64,000 nt of DNA from Candidatus Sulfotelmatobacter sp. (GCA_030041215.1 JASHOH010000015.1:1-64000), one strand, 5' to 3'; shown: positions 48,637 to 58,280, counted from the stretch's first letter. Program-made: numbers and translations. Notes: generated by a model from the sequence alone, not told the origin.

Positions 48637-50133
48637 TTAGCTCTTGGGAACGTCCGCGCGGTTCCACCACCCGCCACCAAGCGCCTGGAACAATGCTGCG
48701 GTATCCGCATACCGATTGGCCTGCGCCTGCACCAGGTTGATCACGGCTTGCTGATAGGCCTGTTCCGCGCTTAACAGGGCGAGATAGCTCACGTAGCCCG
48801 CCTGCATTTGCCGCGTCGTAAGGTCGAGCGTCACCTTCGCTGCATCGCGTGCAGCGACCGCAGCCTTCAGACCGTCGGCGTCTTGCTCAAGGGCATGGAG
48901 CGTGTCGGCAACATTCTGAAACGCGGTCAACACCGTGCTGCGATATTGTTCATCGGCCTGAACGTAGGCTGCCCTGGCGGCCCGCTCTTTGTGCATCAGA
49001 GTGCCGCCCTGGAAGATGGGCTGAGTAACGCTTGCGGTTGCGTCGCGAAAACCATTTCCGGCTGAAAATATGTTGCCGAACGCCAGAGCCATGCTGCCGA
49101 TATCGCCGGTCAGGTTAAAGCTGGGCAGGCGATTCGCGCGCGCGACTCCAATGACGGCGCTTGCGGAATGCAGGTTTTCCTCGGCCTGGAGCACATCGGG
49201 GCGCTGCTCTACGAGCTTCGACGGGAGGGTCAAGGGAAGTTCCTGCGGAAGCTGCAGACTGGACAACTCAAACTTCTCGATCAGATCTTCGTTGGGAAAT
49301 CCGCCCGATAGTACGGCCAGCAGATCACGCTGTTGAGCGAGTTGTTTTAGCAGCGGCGGCAATGTGGCGGTGACTTGAGCAAGCTGTGCTTCCTGCGCAG
49401 CTACATCGAGCCGACCGACATATCCTTTTTCGAATTGCTTGCGCAATACTTCCAGCATGTGGGTGCTGATTTCGACGAGTTGGTTGGTCGCGTCAATCTG
49501 CGCGCGTAAAGAGGCTTCCTGGATAGCTGCGGCGGCTACATTGGAACTCAAAGTGATATTCGTCGCGGCCACAACGTAACGCGCCTGCTCTTGCTGCGCC
49601 TTCAAGGACTCCACCGTGCGGCGGTTCAGGCCGAAGACGTCTGGTACAAATGAAACGCTAACCTCCGGGGTAAAGAGGCTGTATTGAAATGTGGTGAAGC
49701 TAGGCACCGGCGAGATTTCTTCGGATGTTTTCGCTCGGGTCGCAGAGAAGCTTCCCGAAATGCTCGGATAGTACGCGCCCCGCTGCGCCAAAACGTTTTC
49801 GCGCGCAACCAACAGCGCAGCTTGCGCCGATTTGAGATCGGGATTGTTCTTGAGAGAACGCTCAATCAAGTCGTTGAGCGGTTTCGAGTGAAATAACGTC
49901 CACCAGTCTCCGGGAATATCGCGCCCTTGGGCAAACGTTTGTGCTTCTCCGCCTGTGACGTTGGGACTGCTGCTCGTGGTCGCAGGCAGGCTGGGCGTAT
50001 AGCCGGGGACATTGGGTGCAGCTGGTCTTTTGTAGTTTGGACCGACCGCACAGCCCGCGGTGATTAGCATCGCCAATATCGCGGTGAGACCCGAGCTGAC
50101 ATCAATGATGCGTATTTTGCGATTAACACTCAT
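48637..50133 (-). CDS. Outer membrane efflux lipoprotein (NodT/OprM type)
   Basis: 498 residues, the outer-membrane channel of a tripartite RND pump. Lipobox LITAGCAVGPNY near residue 29, then YKRPAAPNVPGY, the standard NodT-type opening. The rest is the repeated long-helix domain with TLSSNVAAAAIQEASLRAQIDATNQ and RPDVLQAEENLHSASAVIGVARANRLPSFNLTGDIG, highly characteristic. Last gene of the operon, 6 bp after the 184-residue ORF. Confidence 0.93.
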   Translation of the reverse strand: MSVNRKIRIIDVSSGLTAILAMLITAGCAVGPNYKRPAAPNVPGYTPSLPATTSSSPNVTGGEAQTFAQGRDIPGDWWTLFHSKPLNDLIERSLKNNPDLKSAQAALLVARENVLAQRGAYYPSISGSFSATRAKTSEEISPVPSFTTFQYSLFTPEVSVSFVPDVFGLNRRTVESLKAQQEQARYVVAATNITLSSNVAAAAIQEASLRAQIDATNQLVEISTHMLEVLRKQFEKGYVGRLDVAAQEAQLAQVTATLPPLLKQLAQQRDLLAVLSGGFPNEDLIEKFELSSLQLPQELPLTLPSKLVEQRPDVLQAEENLHSASAVIGVARANRLPSFNLTGDIGSMALAFGNIFSAGNGFRDATASVTQPIFQGGTLMHKERAARAAYVQADEQYRSTVLTAFQNVADTLHALEQDADGLKAAVAARDAAKVTLDLTTRQMQAGYVSYLALLSAEQAYQQAVINLVQAQANRYADTAALFQALGGGWWNRADVPKS

Positions 50134-50139
50134 AGCAAT

Positions 50140-50694
50140 CTAGGGTTTGTGCTTCATGTTGGTTCCGTTGATGGCTGCCGTGCCTCTGGGTGAAGTCGGG
50201 GGTCCTCCACTGACGGCCAAGCGCGCGCCTGGATCGCGGGAATTCTTAAACTGCTGTCCATTTAAGGGGACAGCGGATGGGGGCGCAGACGGGCGCCGGC
50301 TGACCGCTTTGTTTGGAACGTTAGTGACCGCCTTTGAGCCCGTCTGCTCTGGCGCGGCGCCGCTTCCGGGCGTGTCAGTGTGAGGGCTGTTCGTTGTTGG
50401 CGTCTTCGCTGGACGCGGTTGATGACTCGGAACCGGCTTGGATTGGCTCGCACTTGGACGACGTTTGGTTGTAATTCGCGTTACGCTTGCCGACTGTTCT
50501 TGACTCTGATCAGCTTCTTTCGGGCGCGCCTGGTCTTTCTCGTTACGAACCTCATCTTTCTGCTGGTCGGCAGATTTCTCACTGCTCTGCGCGGGCGCTT
50601 GTTGCGGTGCGGAACTTGCCTGAGCCGCGAGAGTTGCGCCTTGCAGCGAGACCGCAGCGATCATTATCGAGAAAAGAATTCGCACCGCCTTCAT
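50140..50694 (-). CDS. Exported low-complexity protein between pump and channel genes (184 aa)
   Basis: Signal peptide (VRILFSIMIAAVSLQGATLAAQAS), then a long disordered stretch rich in Gln, Ser, Pro, Lys and Glu (EKSADQQKDEVRNEKDQARPKE) and RPSAPPSAVPLNGQQFKNS near the end. No motif of any efflux family. It overlaps the RND pump gene by 4 bp and precedes the channel gene by 6 bp, so it is made with the pump. A periplasmic linker or lubricant role is only a guess. Confidence 0.75.
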   Translation of the reverse strand: MKAVRILFSIMIAAVSLQGATLAAQASSAPQQAPAQSSEKSADQQKDEVRNEKDQARPKEADQSQEQSASVTRITTKRRPSASQSKPVPSHQPRPAKTPTTNSPHTDTPGSGAAPEQTGSKAVTNVPNKAVSRRPSAPPSAVPLNGQQFKNSRDPGARLAVSGGPPTSPRGTAAINGTNMKHKP

Positions 50695-53600
50695 TCTGAT
50701 TCCTTCTTTTGGTTTTCTTTAGGCTCCGGCTGATGAGCAGTCAGGTGATGCTCACCGCCGAGGAAGATCAGCCGCAGGGCGGGCACCGCCACAAGCAACA
50801 TGATCGGACCAACTATCATGCCACCGACGATCACGGTGGCGAGCGGGCGCTGCACCTGGCTGCCGATCCCGGTGGAAATCGCAGCGGGCAAAAGGCCTAT
50901 GCCAGCCGAAAGCGCCGTCATCAACAGCGGGCGCATACGAGTCGATGCGGCGCGGTACATCGCATCGACCGGCTTGAAGCCGTGGTGGATTTCCTGATTG
51001 TAGAAAGTGATCATCAAGATGCCGTCCATGACGGACACACCGAACAGTGAAACGAAGCCGATGGCAGCCGATATGCTGAAATTCAGTCCAGAAACGTAGA
51101 GCGCAAGGATGCCGCCGACGATAGCATCAGGAATGCCTGCGAGCGCGAGGATGCAGTCTTTAAAATTGTTGAACAGGCTGTAGAGAAGTCCGGCGATCAG
51201 AATGAAGCTGATTGGTACGATGATCTCCAATCGCTTCTTCGCCTCCTGAAGATCGCCAAACTCACCCGCCCAGATCAGATGGTATCCAGGAGGAAGCTGG
51301 ACGTTCTTTGCGATTCGCGCCTGGGCTTCTTCGACCGTGCCGCCAAGGTCTCGGCCGCGGACGCTAAATTTGACGGGGATGAACCGCTGCACGCTCTCGT
51401 GATACACCCAGGATGCTCCGGTATCCAGGCTGATCGCGGCCAGTTCACTCAAGGGTATGTAGGCGTTGGCGCCGCTAGCGGTCGTGTAGGCAACCTTGAT
51501 GTTGCGGATTTTATCGATGCTGTCGCGGTATTCGGGCGTGTAACGCACCACGAGGTCGAATTGGCGGTCGCCTTCCAAAACTTCCGTGGCGACGGCGCCA
51601 CCCATAGCTGCCTGAACGACCGAGTTCACATCGCCCGAATTCAGGCCGTAGCGCGCGGCTTTTTCGCGATCTACTTTGATATTGAGGTTCGGCTGGCCGA
51701 GGACCGGGAAAATGCCAAGATCGGTCACGCCGCGAACCTGGCTCATCTGGTCGCGCACCTGGTTCGCAAGATTCGTCAGAACTTCAAGATTGGGACCAAC
51801 GATTTTTACTGAATTCACGCCTTTGACGCCGGAAATCCCCTCCTCGATGTTGTCCTCAATATATTGCGAGAAATTGAAGACGACACCCGGCAGTTCATTG
51901 TTGAACTCGGTTTGAATCTGCTCGGTAAGTTTGTCTTTAGTTAGTCCACGTGGCCATTTGTCAAAAGGCTTGAGTGGCGCGAACAGTTCGACATTGGAAA
52001 ATGGCGAGGCGTCGCTGCCATCATCGGGACGCCCGTGCTGCGAGACAACTGTGATTACCTCGGGATGGCGCAAGAGAACCTCGCGCATCTTTCGCGTAGC
52101 CGCTTCGCCATCTTCAAGCGAGAGGGTGGTCGGCATGGAAGCGCGAATCCAGAAGTTGCCTTCTTCGAGGTGGGGAAGAAATTCGCTGCCGAGCCGGGGC
52201 GCGATCAGGAAGAAGGTCCCGAGCGAAATGACCAGTTCGATTCCGACGACGAGTGCGCGATGGGTCAAAGAGAAGCGCAACGCTGGATTGTAGAGGCGGT
52301 GCAAAATCCGCACGACGAACGTCTCAGCTTCTTTAACGCGCTCGGGAAGCAGGAAAGAAGCAACGACCGGCGTGACGGTGAAGGTCGCGATGAGCGCCCC
52401 GGCGAGCGCGTAGCCATACGTTCGCGCCATTGGGCCGAAAATCTGCCCCTCGACACCCTGCATGGTGAACAGCGGCACGAAACCGGCGACCGTGATCAGT
52501 GCTGAGAACAGAACCGCCTTGTCCACTTGGAGCGCGCTGATTAGAATCAGCCGCAAGCGATCGGTCCAGCCAGGTACTTTAGTTATATGGTCCGGAGCAT
52601 GCGTCGGATCAGGTCCCCAGAAACCCTCCGCCAAACGCTGCAACAAGCCCCGTCTTTCTTCGGGCGTTCGTTGAAAATTCTTGAAGATGTTCTCGACCAG
52701 GATTACGGCCGAGTCGACAATGATGCCGAAATCCACCGCGCCCACGGAGAGCAAATTCGCACTTTCGCCAAGAATTACCATGAGGATCGTGGCGAAGAAC
52801 AGTGCAAACGGGATGTTGATCCCCACGATCAGCGCGCTGCGAAAATTGCCGAGAAAGATCCATTGGATCAGGAAAACCAGCAGGATTCCGAAAATCAGGT
52901 TGTGCAGAACCGTATGCGTCGTGAGTGCGACCAGGTGCGAGCGGTCATAGAAGGGCACCACGTGCACGCCCGGCGGAAGACTGCCATCATGATTGAGCGT
53001 GTCAATAGCCGCCTTGACCTTGGGAATCATGTCGGCGGTCTTTTCGGTTCGCCTCTGCACCACGATTGCGCCCACCACGTCATCGTGGTTGTCCCGCCCC
53101 AGGATGCCGAGCCGTGGCCGATATCCAACTGAGACCTTGCCGACGTCCTTGATCAGAACAGGGACGCCGTTCTCCTGGCTGAGAACAACATTTTCGATGT
53201 CCTCGACCTTGTAGCCTTGCCGCAAGTCGTCGCTGCCACCGTCATCGATCAGGCCGACCCCACGAATGTTGATCGACTGTTGACCGACGCGGATTTCGCG
53301 CCCGCCTACGTTGATATTTGCGTTGCCGAGCGCGTTGATGATCTGGGGCACGGTGACGCTGTAGGCTTCCAGCTTGTGCGGATCAACCTCAACCTGAAAG
53401 GTTTTCGTAGGCCCACCCCAGCTGTTGACGGCTGCAATGCCAGGAATGGTCAGCAAGCGGCGCGCAACAATCCAGTCTTGAACCGTACGCAGATTCGTAA
53501 TTCCAAAATGCGCCGGACCGACGACCTGGTAGCGGTAGATTTCGCCCGTCGAGCTATTCGCTTGAATTGTTGGTACCAGGCCACCAGGGAGGTTGACGTT

Positions 53601-53948
53601 CTGCTGAAGCGCAACCGAAGCTTGGCTATAGGCAAAGAAATAATCGACCCCGTACTTGAAACTGACTCGAACAAAAGACAGTCCATAGAACGAGGTCGAG
53701 CGGATAACATCGATGCCCGGTGTTGTATAAAGCCCGATCTCCATCGGGCGCGTGTAATAACGCTCCATCTCTTCGGCAGAAAGTCCGGGCGCCTGCGCGG
53801 TAATCTCAAGGATCACCGGCGTCGGGTTCGGGTACGCCTCGATATTGAGGAGCTTGAAGCAGACCAGACCCGCGCCGGTAAACAACAGAAGACCGAACAG
53901 CACAACGGGACGGCGGCTTAGGCAAAATGCTACGAGAGATCGGAACAT
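50691..53948 (-). CDS. RND efflux pump, CzcA/CusA (heavy-metal) family
   Basis: 1085 residues, the usual two-times-six-helix RND protein. The helix-4 signature DFGIIVDSAVILVEN matches HME-RND pumps (compare DFGIIVDGAVVIVEN), with the two Asp and the Glu of the proton relay. Other marks: LLNIEAYPNPTPVILEIT after the first helix, PMEIGLYTTPGIDVIRSTS and GLNSGDVNSVVQAAMGG. Proton-driven export of metal ions, or other small substrates in some members; the ion cannot be told. Starts 55 bp after the adaptor stop. Confidence 0.93.
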   Translation of the reverse strand: MFRSLVAFCLSRRPVVLFGLLLFTGAGLVCFKLLNIEAYPNPTPVILEITAQAPGLSAEEMERYYTRPMEIGLYTTPGIDVIRSTSFYGLSFVRVSFKYGVDYFFAYSQASVALQQNVNLPGGLVPTIQANSSTGEIYRYQVVGPAHFGITNLRTVQDWIVARRLLTIPGIAAVNSWGGPTKTFQVEVDPHKLEAYSVTVPQIINALGNANINVGGREIRVGQQSINIRGVGLIDDGGSDDLRQGYKVEDIENVVLSQENGVPVLIKDVGKVSVGYRPRLGILGRDNHDDVVGAIVVQRRTEKTADMIPKVKAAIDTLNHDGSLPPGVHVVPFYDRSHLVALTTHTVLHNLIFGILLVFLIQWIFLGNFRSALIVGINIPFALFFATILMVILGESANLLSVGAVDFGIIVDSAVILVENIFKNFQRTPEERRGLLQRLAEGFWGPDPTHAPDHITKVPGWTDRLRLILISALQVDKAVLFSALITVAGFVPLFTMQGVEGQIFGPMARTYGYALAGALIATFTVTPVVASFLLPERVKEAETFVVRILHRLYNPALRFSLTHRALVVGIELVISLGTFFLIAPRLGSEFLPHLEEGNFWIRASMPTTLSLEDGEAATRKMREVLLRHPEVITVVSQHGRPDDGSDASPFSNVELFAPLKPFDKWPRGLTKDKLTEQIQTEFNNELPGVVFNFSQYIEDNIEEGISGVKGVNSVKIVGPNLEVLTNLANQVRDQMSQVRGVTDLGIFPVLGQPNLNIKVDREKAARYGLNSGDVNSVVQAAMGGAVATEVLEGDRQFDLVVRYTPEYRDSIDKIRNIKVAYTTASGANAYIPLSELAAISLDTGASWVYHESVQRFIPVKFSVRGRDLGGTVEEAQARIAKNVQLPPGYHLIWAGEFGDLQEAKKRLEIIVPISFILIAGLLYSLFNNFKDCILALAGIPDAIVGGILALYVSGLNFSISAAIGFVSLFGVSVMDGILMITFYNQEIHHGFKPVDAMYRAASTRMRPLLMTALSAGIGLLPAAISTGIGSQVQRPLATVIVGGMIVGPIMLLVAVPALRLIFLGGEHHLTAHQPEPKENQKKESE

Positions 53949-54003
53949 GGTTTATCTACGAACATGGTTTATGAACTCAATGAACACGCGCCGGCGGTCA
54001 CAC

Positions 54004-55209
54004 CTAATCGCTCGGCGGCGCCCCCAGCATGTTGCTAAGGAAGACCGCTCCATCGCTCACCACGAGTTCTCCCTGCTTGAGGCCATCGAGAATCTGAACG
54101 CGGTTATCTTTTCGCAGCCCAACCTTGATGATTCTTTCTGTAAACCTCTGCCGATCTGTAGTCACCCAGGCAGCCATAGTGCCATCAGGTTCACGGACCA
54201 CTCCGTTTGCCGGTATCGCAGTTGCTTCTACCGGAGCGTCGACTCGGATAACGAAGTTAGCCAGCATCCCAGGACGCAGGTCGTTCTTCGGATCGGTGAT
54301 TTCGGAACGGATCGTAATACGATGTGTGTTTGGGTCGACTGACTCGTAGATCTTGGAAACTTTTCCCTTGAAAACGCGGCCGTCGTAAGCCAATGTCCTA
54401 ACAGCCACCGGCTGCCCGAGATGAAACAACGCGCTCTCGCTTTCCGGCACACTCGCCAGCATCCATTTCAGGTGAACATCGGCTACCGAGTAGGGTGCTG
54501 GTGGATTCCCTGGCTGCACGAAAAACCCCGGCTGCGCGTTCTTGTATGTCACCTTGCCGCGAATGGGGCTGCGTACAACCAGCGCGGGATCAATCTTGCG
54601 GGATGCAATCATCTGATCGATTTCGCCATCCGTCTTGCCGAACACGAGAACCGCGTCACGCGCGGCTTTAAGTGCGCCCTCGGCAGTCTGTTGATCGGAA
54701 ACCGCCTGCTCCAACTCTCTCTGGGGAACGCCGACGCTCGTCGTGTAAAGGTCCTTGGCGCGTGCCAGTTCTTTGGTGGTCAGTTCGTAGGTGGCGGCAG
54801 CGCCAATCAGGTTTGACTCGGCCTGGATGAGGTCCGGGCTCTTGATCGTGTAGAGGGGCTGATCCTTCTGAACTTCCGCCCCAAGTTCCACAAACGTCTT
54901 GATGATGGTTCCCTGATAAGGCGGGAAGACCTGGACTGAGAGGTCCCCGTCATAGTCAATATTGCCAACCGCCTCTTTTTCAACGGGAAACGCGTAGCTC
55001 CCGACGGCTTCGATCTTGATCGAGTTCAGTTGGCTCGGCGATAGATCTACCGTCGGAGCGGACTGCGCGGAGTCCGTCGCTGAGCCGCTTCCACTTGGCG
55101 CATTCGCGGTCGCTGAGTGACCACAGCTGGATAGGAAAACCGCTGCCGCAATTCCCGCGAAGGTGACAAGTCCTGCAACCGTTATTCTGCTGGGTGCTGA
55201 ATCCTTCAT
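54004..55209 (-). CDS. Periplasmic adaptor lipoprotein (membrane fusion protein) of the RND pump
   Basis: 401 residues. Lipobox FLSSCGHSA near residue 28 after a hydrophobic leader. Then HlyD/CusB-like order: barrel-sandwich with VFPPYQGTIIKTFVELGAEVQKDQPLYTI, a long helical hairpin (IQAESNLIGAAATYELTTKELARAKDLY), return VVRSPIRGKVTYKNAQPGFFVQPG, and the beta barrel domain (IRSEITDPKNDLRPGMLANF). Links pump to channel. First full gene of the operon, after the 85-residue ORF. Confidence 0.92.
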   Translation of the reverse strand: MKDSAPSRITVAGLVTFAGIAAAVFLSSCGHSATANAPSGSGSATDSAQSAPTVDLSPSQLNSIKIEAVGSYAFPVEKEAVGNIDYDGDLSVQVFPPYQGTIIKTFVELGAEVQKDQPLYTIKSPDLIQAESNLIGAAATYELTTKELARAKDLYTTSVGVPQRELEQAVSDQQTAEGALKAARDAVLVFGKTDGEIDQMIASRKIDPALVVRSPIRGKVTYKNAQPGFFVQPGNPPAPYSVADVHLKWMLASVPESESALFHLGQPVAVRTLAYDGRVFKGKVSKIYESVDPNTHRITIRSEITDPKNDLRPGMLANFVIRVDAPVEATAIPANGVVREPDGTMAAWVTTDRQRFTERIIKVGLRKDNRVQILDGLKQGELVVSDGAVFLSNMLGAPPSD

Positions 55210-55293
55210 GCTGTACTCGCTTGCCCCTCAATGCCCCGAAACCTTCTGGTCGCGCAATTCGCGAGCCATGACCCGATTCCGGGGACGCTATTT

Positions 55294-55551
55294 TTATTGC
55301 CATGGCTCTATGATAATCGGTGCCCTTAACTCCATAATACCGGCATAGAGCAAACCGCCATACAGGAGCACGCCAAACAGCCCTATGGCCACCAACACGT
55401 ACCGATTCCATGTCTCGTACTTCAACCAGGTGCTCCCGAAAACCCAGGATCCCTGTCCTTGGCGCCCCGGTCGCGACACTTCCGAGCCTTCGCGCGTCTT
55501 TTCGCGAACACCTGGCAACAGAGCGCGAACCGCAGAAGCCCGTGCCCTCAT
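55294..55551 (-). CDS. Small single-helix membrane protein before the RND operon (85 aa)
   Basis: The convincing part is the C-terminal half: STWLKYETWNRYVLVAIGLFGVLLYGGLLYAG, one membrane helix with an aromatic border, ending MELRAPIIIEPWQ. The first 35 residues are Arg-rich and may not be translated; a later start is possible. Same strand, 84 bp upstream of the adaptor gene. Might be a pump-associated small protein; not recognised. Confidence 0.5.
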   Translation of the reverse strand: MRARASAVRALLPGVREKTREGSEVSRPGRQGQGSWVFGSTWLKYETWNRYVLVAIGLFGVLLYGGLLYAGIMELRAPIIIEPWQ

Positions 55552-55764
55552 GGAATGAGGCGTTGCGATTTCTAGTATTCGCTCTCAGTAGTTCCGCGGC
55601 TGATTTAAGTGTAAGTCCGCGCGTAGGTACGCACTTCGTATCTTTCAGTTGCTGCCCCATATCGTTTGGAACCCCTGGGAGCCTATCTTTTGGACACTCG
55701 GCAGGAAAACTGTTTTCAGAAGCTGGGAAAATAGCGCAAGATTTAGGAAGGGATTGACGACATC

Positions 55765-57144
55765 ATGGACCTGCTTTCGATGTATGCGCCGGCGAACTGT
55801 AGGAGAATGCTTATCGTCGCCAGTATTCTCATTGCAGGGATCGCAGCGGTCGATTGGTGGGCAACCCACTACATCTCATTGGGTTTCCTGTATCTGTTTC
55901 CGATCATTATCCTCGGAGGATTTCTGTCCCGTACGCAAATTGTCGGGATTGCTCTGCTTTGCGCAGTACTCCAGGAGGCTTTTAGCAATCTGCCTGAGAG
56001 TGAAGCAGTGATTCGCCTGGTATTCAGTTCTGTTGGATTTGTCGGCACAGGGCTCTTCATCTCTGAAATGGTCCGCAACCGGCGAATCGTCCTCAGGCAC
56101 TCTGAAGAACTGGAGGATGCCGAGCGGCAGCTGCGGTCGCTTGTCGAAAGCAGTCCGGCGGCGATTCTGACGATTGACTCTGATGGCAACGTTCTGTTGG
56201 CCAATGCGGCTGCGCAGCAGTTGCTTTCTCCCGGTGCCGCGCCCCTGCAGGGGCAGTCAATCAAGTCTTACCTTCCCGCTCTGCAAACGGTGCTCAAGAC
56301 ACAACCGGCGCGCTCATTTCGGACCACGCTGCAATGCACAGGGCAAAGAACTGATGGAGAGGTTTTCTTGGCTGGAGTGTGGTTTTCCACTTATAAAACG
56401 CTGTCTGGCCCGCGTTTAGCAGCAATCATCGTGGACCTATCCGAGGACCTCCGCAACCGCGAAGATCTTAGCTTGGACCATCTGTTAAAGAACTCCAGAA
56501 TTCTGATGAGTACCGTGGCCCATGAAATTCGCAACTTGAGTGGTGCGGTTCTGGTGGTTCACAAGAACCTGTCGCGAATCAAAGAACTTGAGACAAATGA
56601 AGACTTTCGGGCTCTGGGCGGATTGATCCAAAGCCTGGAACGCATCTCAGCCTTGGAGCTAGGGTCCACACCGGCGCAGAACGGAGAGGTGGTGGAACTT
56701 ACTTCGGTGTTGGATGAGTTACGAATTCTGATCGAAACCACCTATCACGAGTCGGAAATCAGGGTGGAGTGGGCTACTCAGGAACAACTGCCTCTGGTTT
56801 GGGCGGACCGGTATGGGCTGGTTCAGGTTTTCTTGAATTTGGCTAAGAACAGCCAGCGGGCCATGATGTCAACTCAGACAAAACTCTTGCGCATCGCTGC
56901 ACGGGAGGAGAACGGCAAGGTCATAATTCGATTCGAAGACACCGGCACGGGCGTTATCTCGTCTGAAAACCTATTCCGGCCATTTCAGCGGGGGGCCAAA
57001 TCTAGCGGTATCGGTCTCTATGTTTCGCGAGCAATCATGCGCAGTTTTGGCGGCGACCTCACTTTTGAACCTCGATCCGAAGGGTCCTGCTTTGCTGTCG
57101 TGTTGCCTTTGTACGTCGCTGCGGAGGAAGCCGTAAATGCCTAG
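55765..57144 (+). CDS. Membrane sensor histidine kinase with PAS domain
   Basis: 459 residues. N-terminal region of about three helices (MLIVASILIAGIAAVDWW, FLYLFPIIILGGFL, LVFSSVGFVGTGLFI). PAS domain about residues 115-230 (AAILTIDSDGNVLLANAAAQQLL). Histidine kinase core: phospho-acceptor His253 in VAHEIRNLSGAV, N box LVQVFLNLAKNSQRAM, D box RFEDTGTGVIS and SSGIGLYVSRAIM. Overlaps the response regulator gene by 8 bp, so a cognate pair. Divergent from the RND operon, possibly controlling it. Confidence 0.92.
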   Translation: MDLLSMYAPANCRRMLIVASILIAGIAAVDWWATHYISLGFLYLFPIIILGGFLSRTQIVGIALLCAVLQEAFSNLPESEAVIRLVFSSVGFVGTGLFISEMVRNRRIVLRHSEELEDAERQLRSLVESSPAAILTIDSDGNVLLANAAAQQLLSPGAAPLQGQSIKSYLPALQTVLKTQPARSFRTTLQCTGQRTDGEVFLAGVWFSTYKTLSGPRLAAIIVDLSEDLRNREDLSLDHLLKNSRILMSTVAHEIRNLSGAVLVVHKNLSRIKELETNEDFRALGGLIQSLERISALELGSTPAQNGEVVELTSVLDELRILIETTYHESEIRVEWATQEQLPLVWADRYGLVQVFLNLAKNSQRAMMSTQTKLLRIAAREENGKVIIRFEDTGTGVISSENLFRPFQRGAKSSGIGLYVSRAIMRSFGGDLTFEPRSEGSCFAVVLPLYVAAEEAVNA

Positions 57145-57796
57145 AACTGTGGAACAGGCGGCTCGGATCCTGTTGCTGGACGATCACGCGTTGTTTCGGG
57201 AAAGTGTAAGTCGGCTGCTCGGCGCCGAGCCCGGTTTCGAGGTTGTTGCCCACTGCGGAACGATCGTAGAAGCGCTAGAGGTCCTTCGTCGCAAACCCAT
57301 TGACCTGATCCTCCTTGACTTCGATCTGGGCGCCGAGCACGACGGACGAGAATTTCTCCGATTAGCGAAGGAACAGGGATTCAACGGAAAGGTTCTTGTT
57401 GTGACAGCAGGGATAGACCCCGGCGCTGTATCGGACTTGATTCGCTCCGGCGTTTCAGGAGTTTTTCACAAACACGATTCCGCTGGATTACTGGCCCAAG
57501 GAATCCGCGATGTGATGGCTGGCAAGGTTTGGCTGGATCAGGAGCAGTTGCAGACAGCTCTGGCGCCCGAAGTTGCCACTCCCAGAGTGGCCGGGCCTCG
57601 ACAATTTACGGATCGAGAGCGACAAGTTCTTTCTTTTGTGTTCGACGGTCTTGCGAACAAGGAAATTGCCGCCAGGATCGGGGTCTCTGAGGGCTCCGTG
57701 AAATCCACTCTTCAGCAGCTCTTTTCGAAGACCGGAGTCCGCACGCGTAGCCAACTGGTACGCGTTGTTTTGGAACAGTATAGGGACCAGATCTAG
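57137..57796 (+). CDS. NarL/LuxR-family response regulator
   Basis: 219 residues. Receiver: LLLDDHALFRESVSRLLGAEPG, phospho-accepting Asp61 in LILLDFDLGAEHDG, and VTAGIDPGAVSDLIRSG. DNA-binding LuxR-type helix-turn-helix at about 150-215: TDRERQVLSFVFDGLANKEIAARIGVSEGSVKSTLQQLF. It receives phosphate from the adjoining kinase and probably acts on the divergent promoter region 55552-55764. Confidence 0.95.
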   Translation: MPRTVEQAARILLLDDHALFRESVSRLLGAEPGFEVVAHCGTIVEALEVLRRKPIDLILLDFDLGAEHDGREFLRLAKEQGFNGKVLVVTAGIDPGAVSDLIRSGVSGVFHKHDSAGLLAQGIRDVMAGKVWLDQEQLQTALAPEVATPRVAGPRQFTDRERQVLSFVFDGLANKEIAARIGVSEGSVKSTLQQLFSKTGVRTRSQLVRVVLEQYRDQI

Positions 57797-57844
57797 CATC
57801 TCTCCGAGGTTTCGGCTGTGTTGGAGTGATCCGATTCCGATTCG

Positions 57845-58009
57845 CGCTTGTGGCAGCGTATATACCTTGAGAGTGGATGGCGCTCTTCCTTGCCGCGCAC
57901 GATCACCCAATCAGGCTTGATTTTTCCATTTCTTCCAACAGCAGGGTTTGCAGTAGCGCCACTGCTTGCCGATACGGACGTACTTCCAGACGGACACGCG
58001 TGTGTTCAT
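57845..58009 (-). pseudogene. Decayed tyrosine-integrase N-terminus next to tRNA-Leu
   Basis: From ATG 58009 one frame reads NTRVSVWKYVRIGKQWRYC and stops at 57911 after 32 residues. Shifting frame gives KPDWVIVRGKEERHP, which continues the N-terminal pattern of acidobacterial site-specific integrases (SVW-Y at the start, then K-D-x-x-V-R-G-K-x-E-x-H-P). So one or two frameshifts broke the gene and everything after residue about 55 is lost. The family match is from memory of this motif order. It lies 88 bp from the tRNA-Leu gene, the typical place for integration. Confidence 0.6.
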
Positions 58010-58096
58010 GGGCGAATCCTTTCCGCCCTTAGAACGTATCCCGGAATACTAGGGGAGTACTAGGTGACGACCCTAATCGGTTGAAACCAAAGTTGC

Positions 58097-58186
58097 TGGT
58101 GCCGGGAGGGGGAATCGAACCCCCACAGGGCTTTTGGCCCCTGCGGATTTTAAGTCCGCTGCGTCTGCCAATTTCGCCATCCCGGC
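58097..58186 (-). tRNA. tRNA-Leu (anticodon TAA)
   Basis: The reverse complement reads GCCGGGATGGCGAAATTGGC..., with the anticodon loop C-TTAA-AA (anticodon TAA), a long variable arm (GCAGGGGCCAAAAGCCCTGTGG) as required for leucine, the GGTTCGATTCC T arm, and a closing CCCGGC acceptor strand. Discriminator A and a genome-encoded CCA follow. The acceptor stem GCCGGG/CCCGGC is fully paired. 87 nt, plus CCA. Confidence 0.97.
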
Positions 58187-58280
58187 AACTTGTCTCTTGC
58201 CCTTGTCAGTATGGCATTCTGGGGCGACCACTTCCAAGTATGGCGGGCATTTTCACAAAAGGCCGCCGATGGAATTCCCT

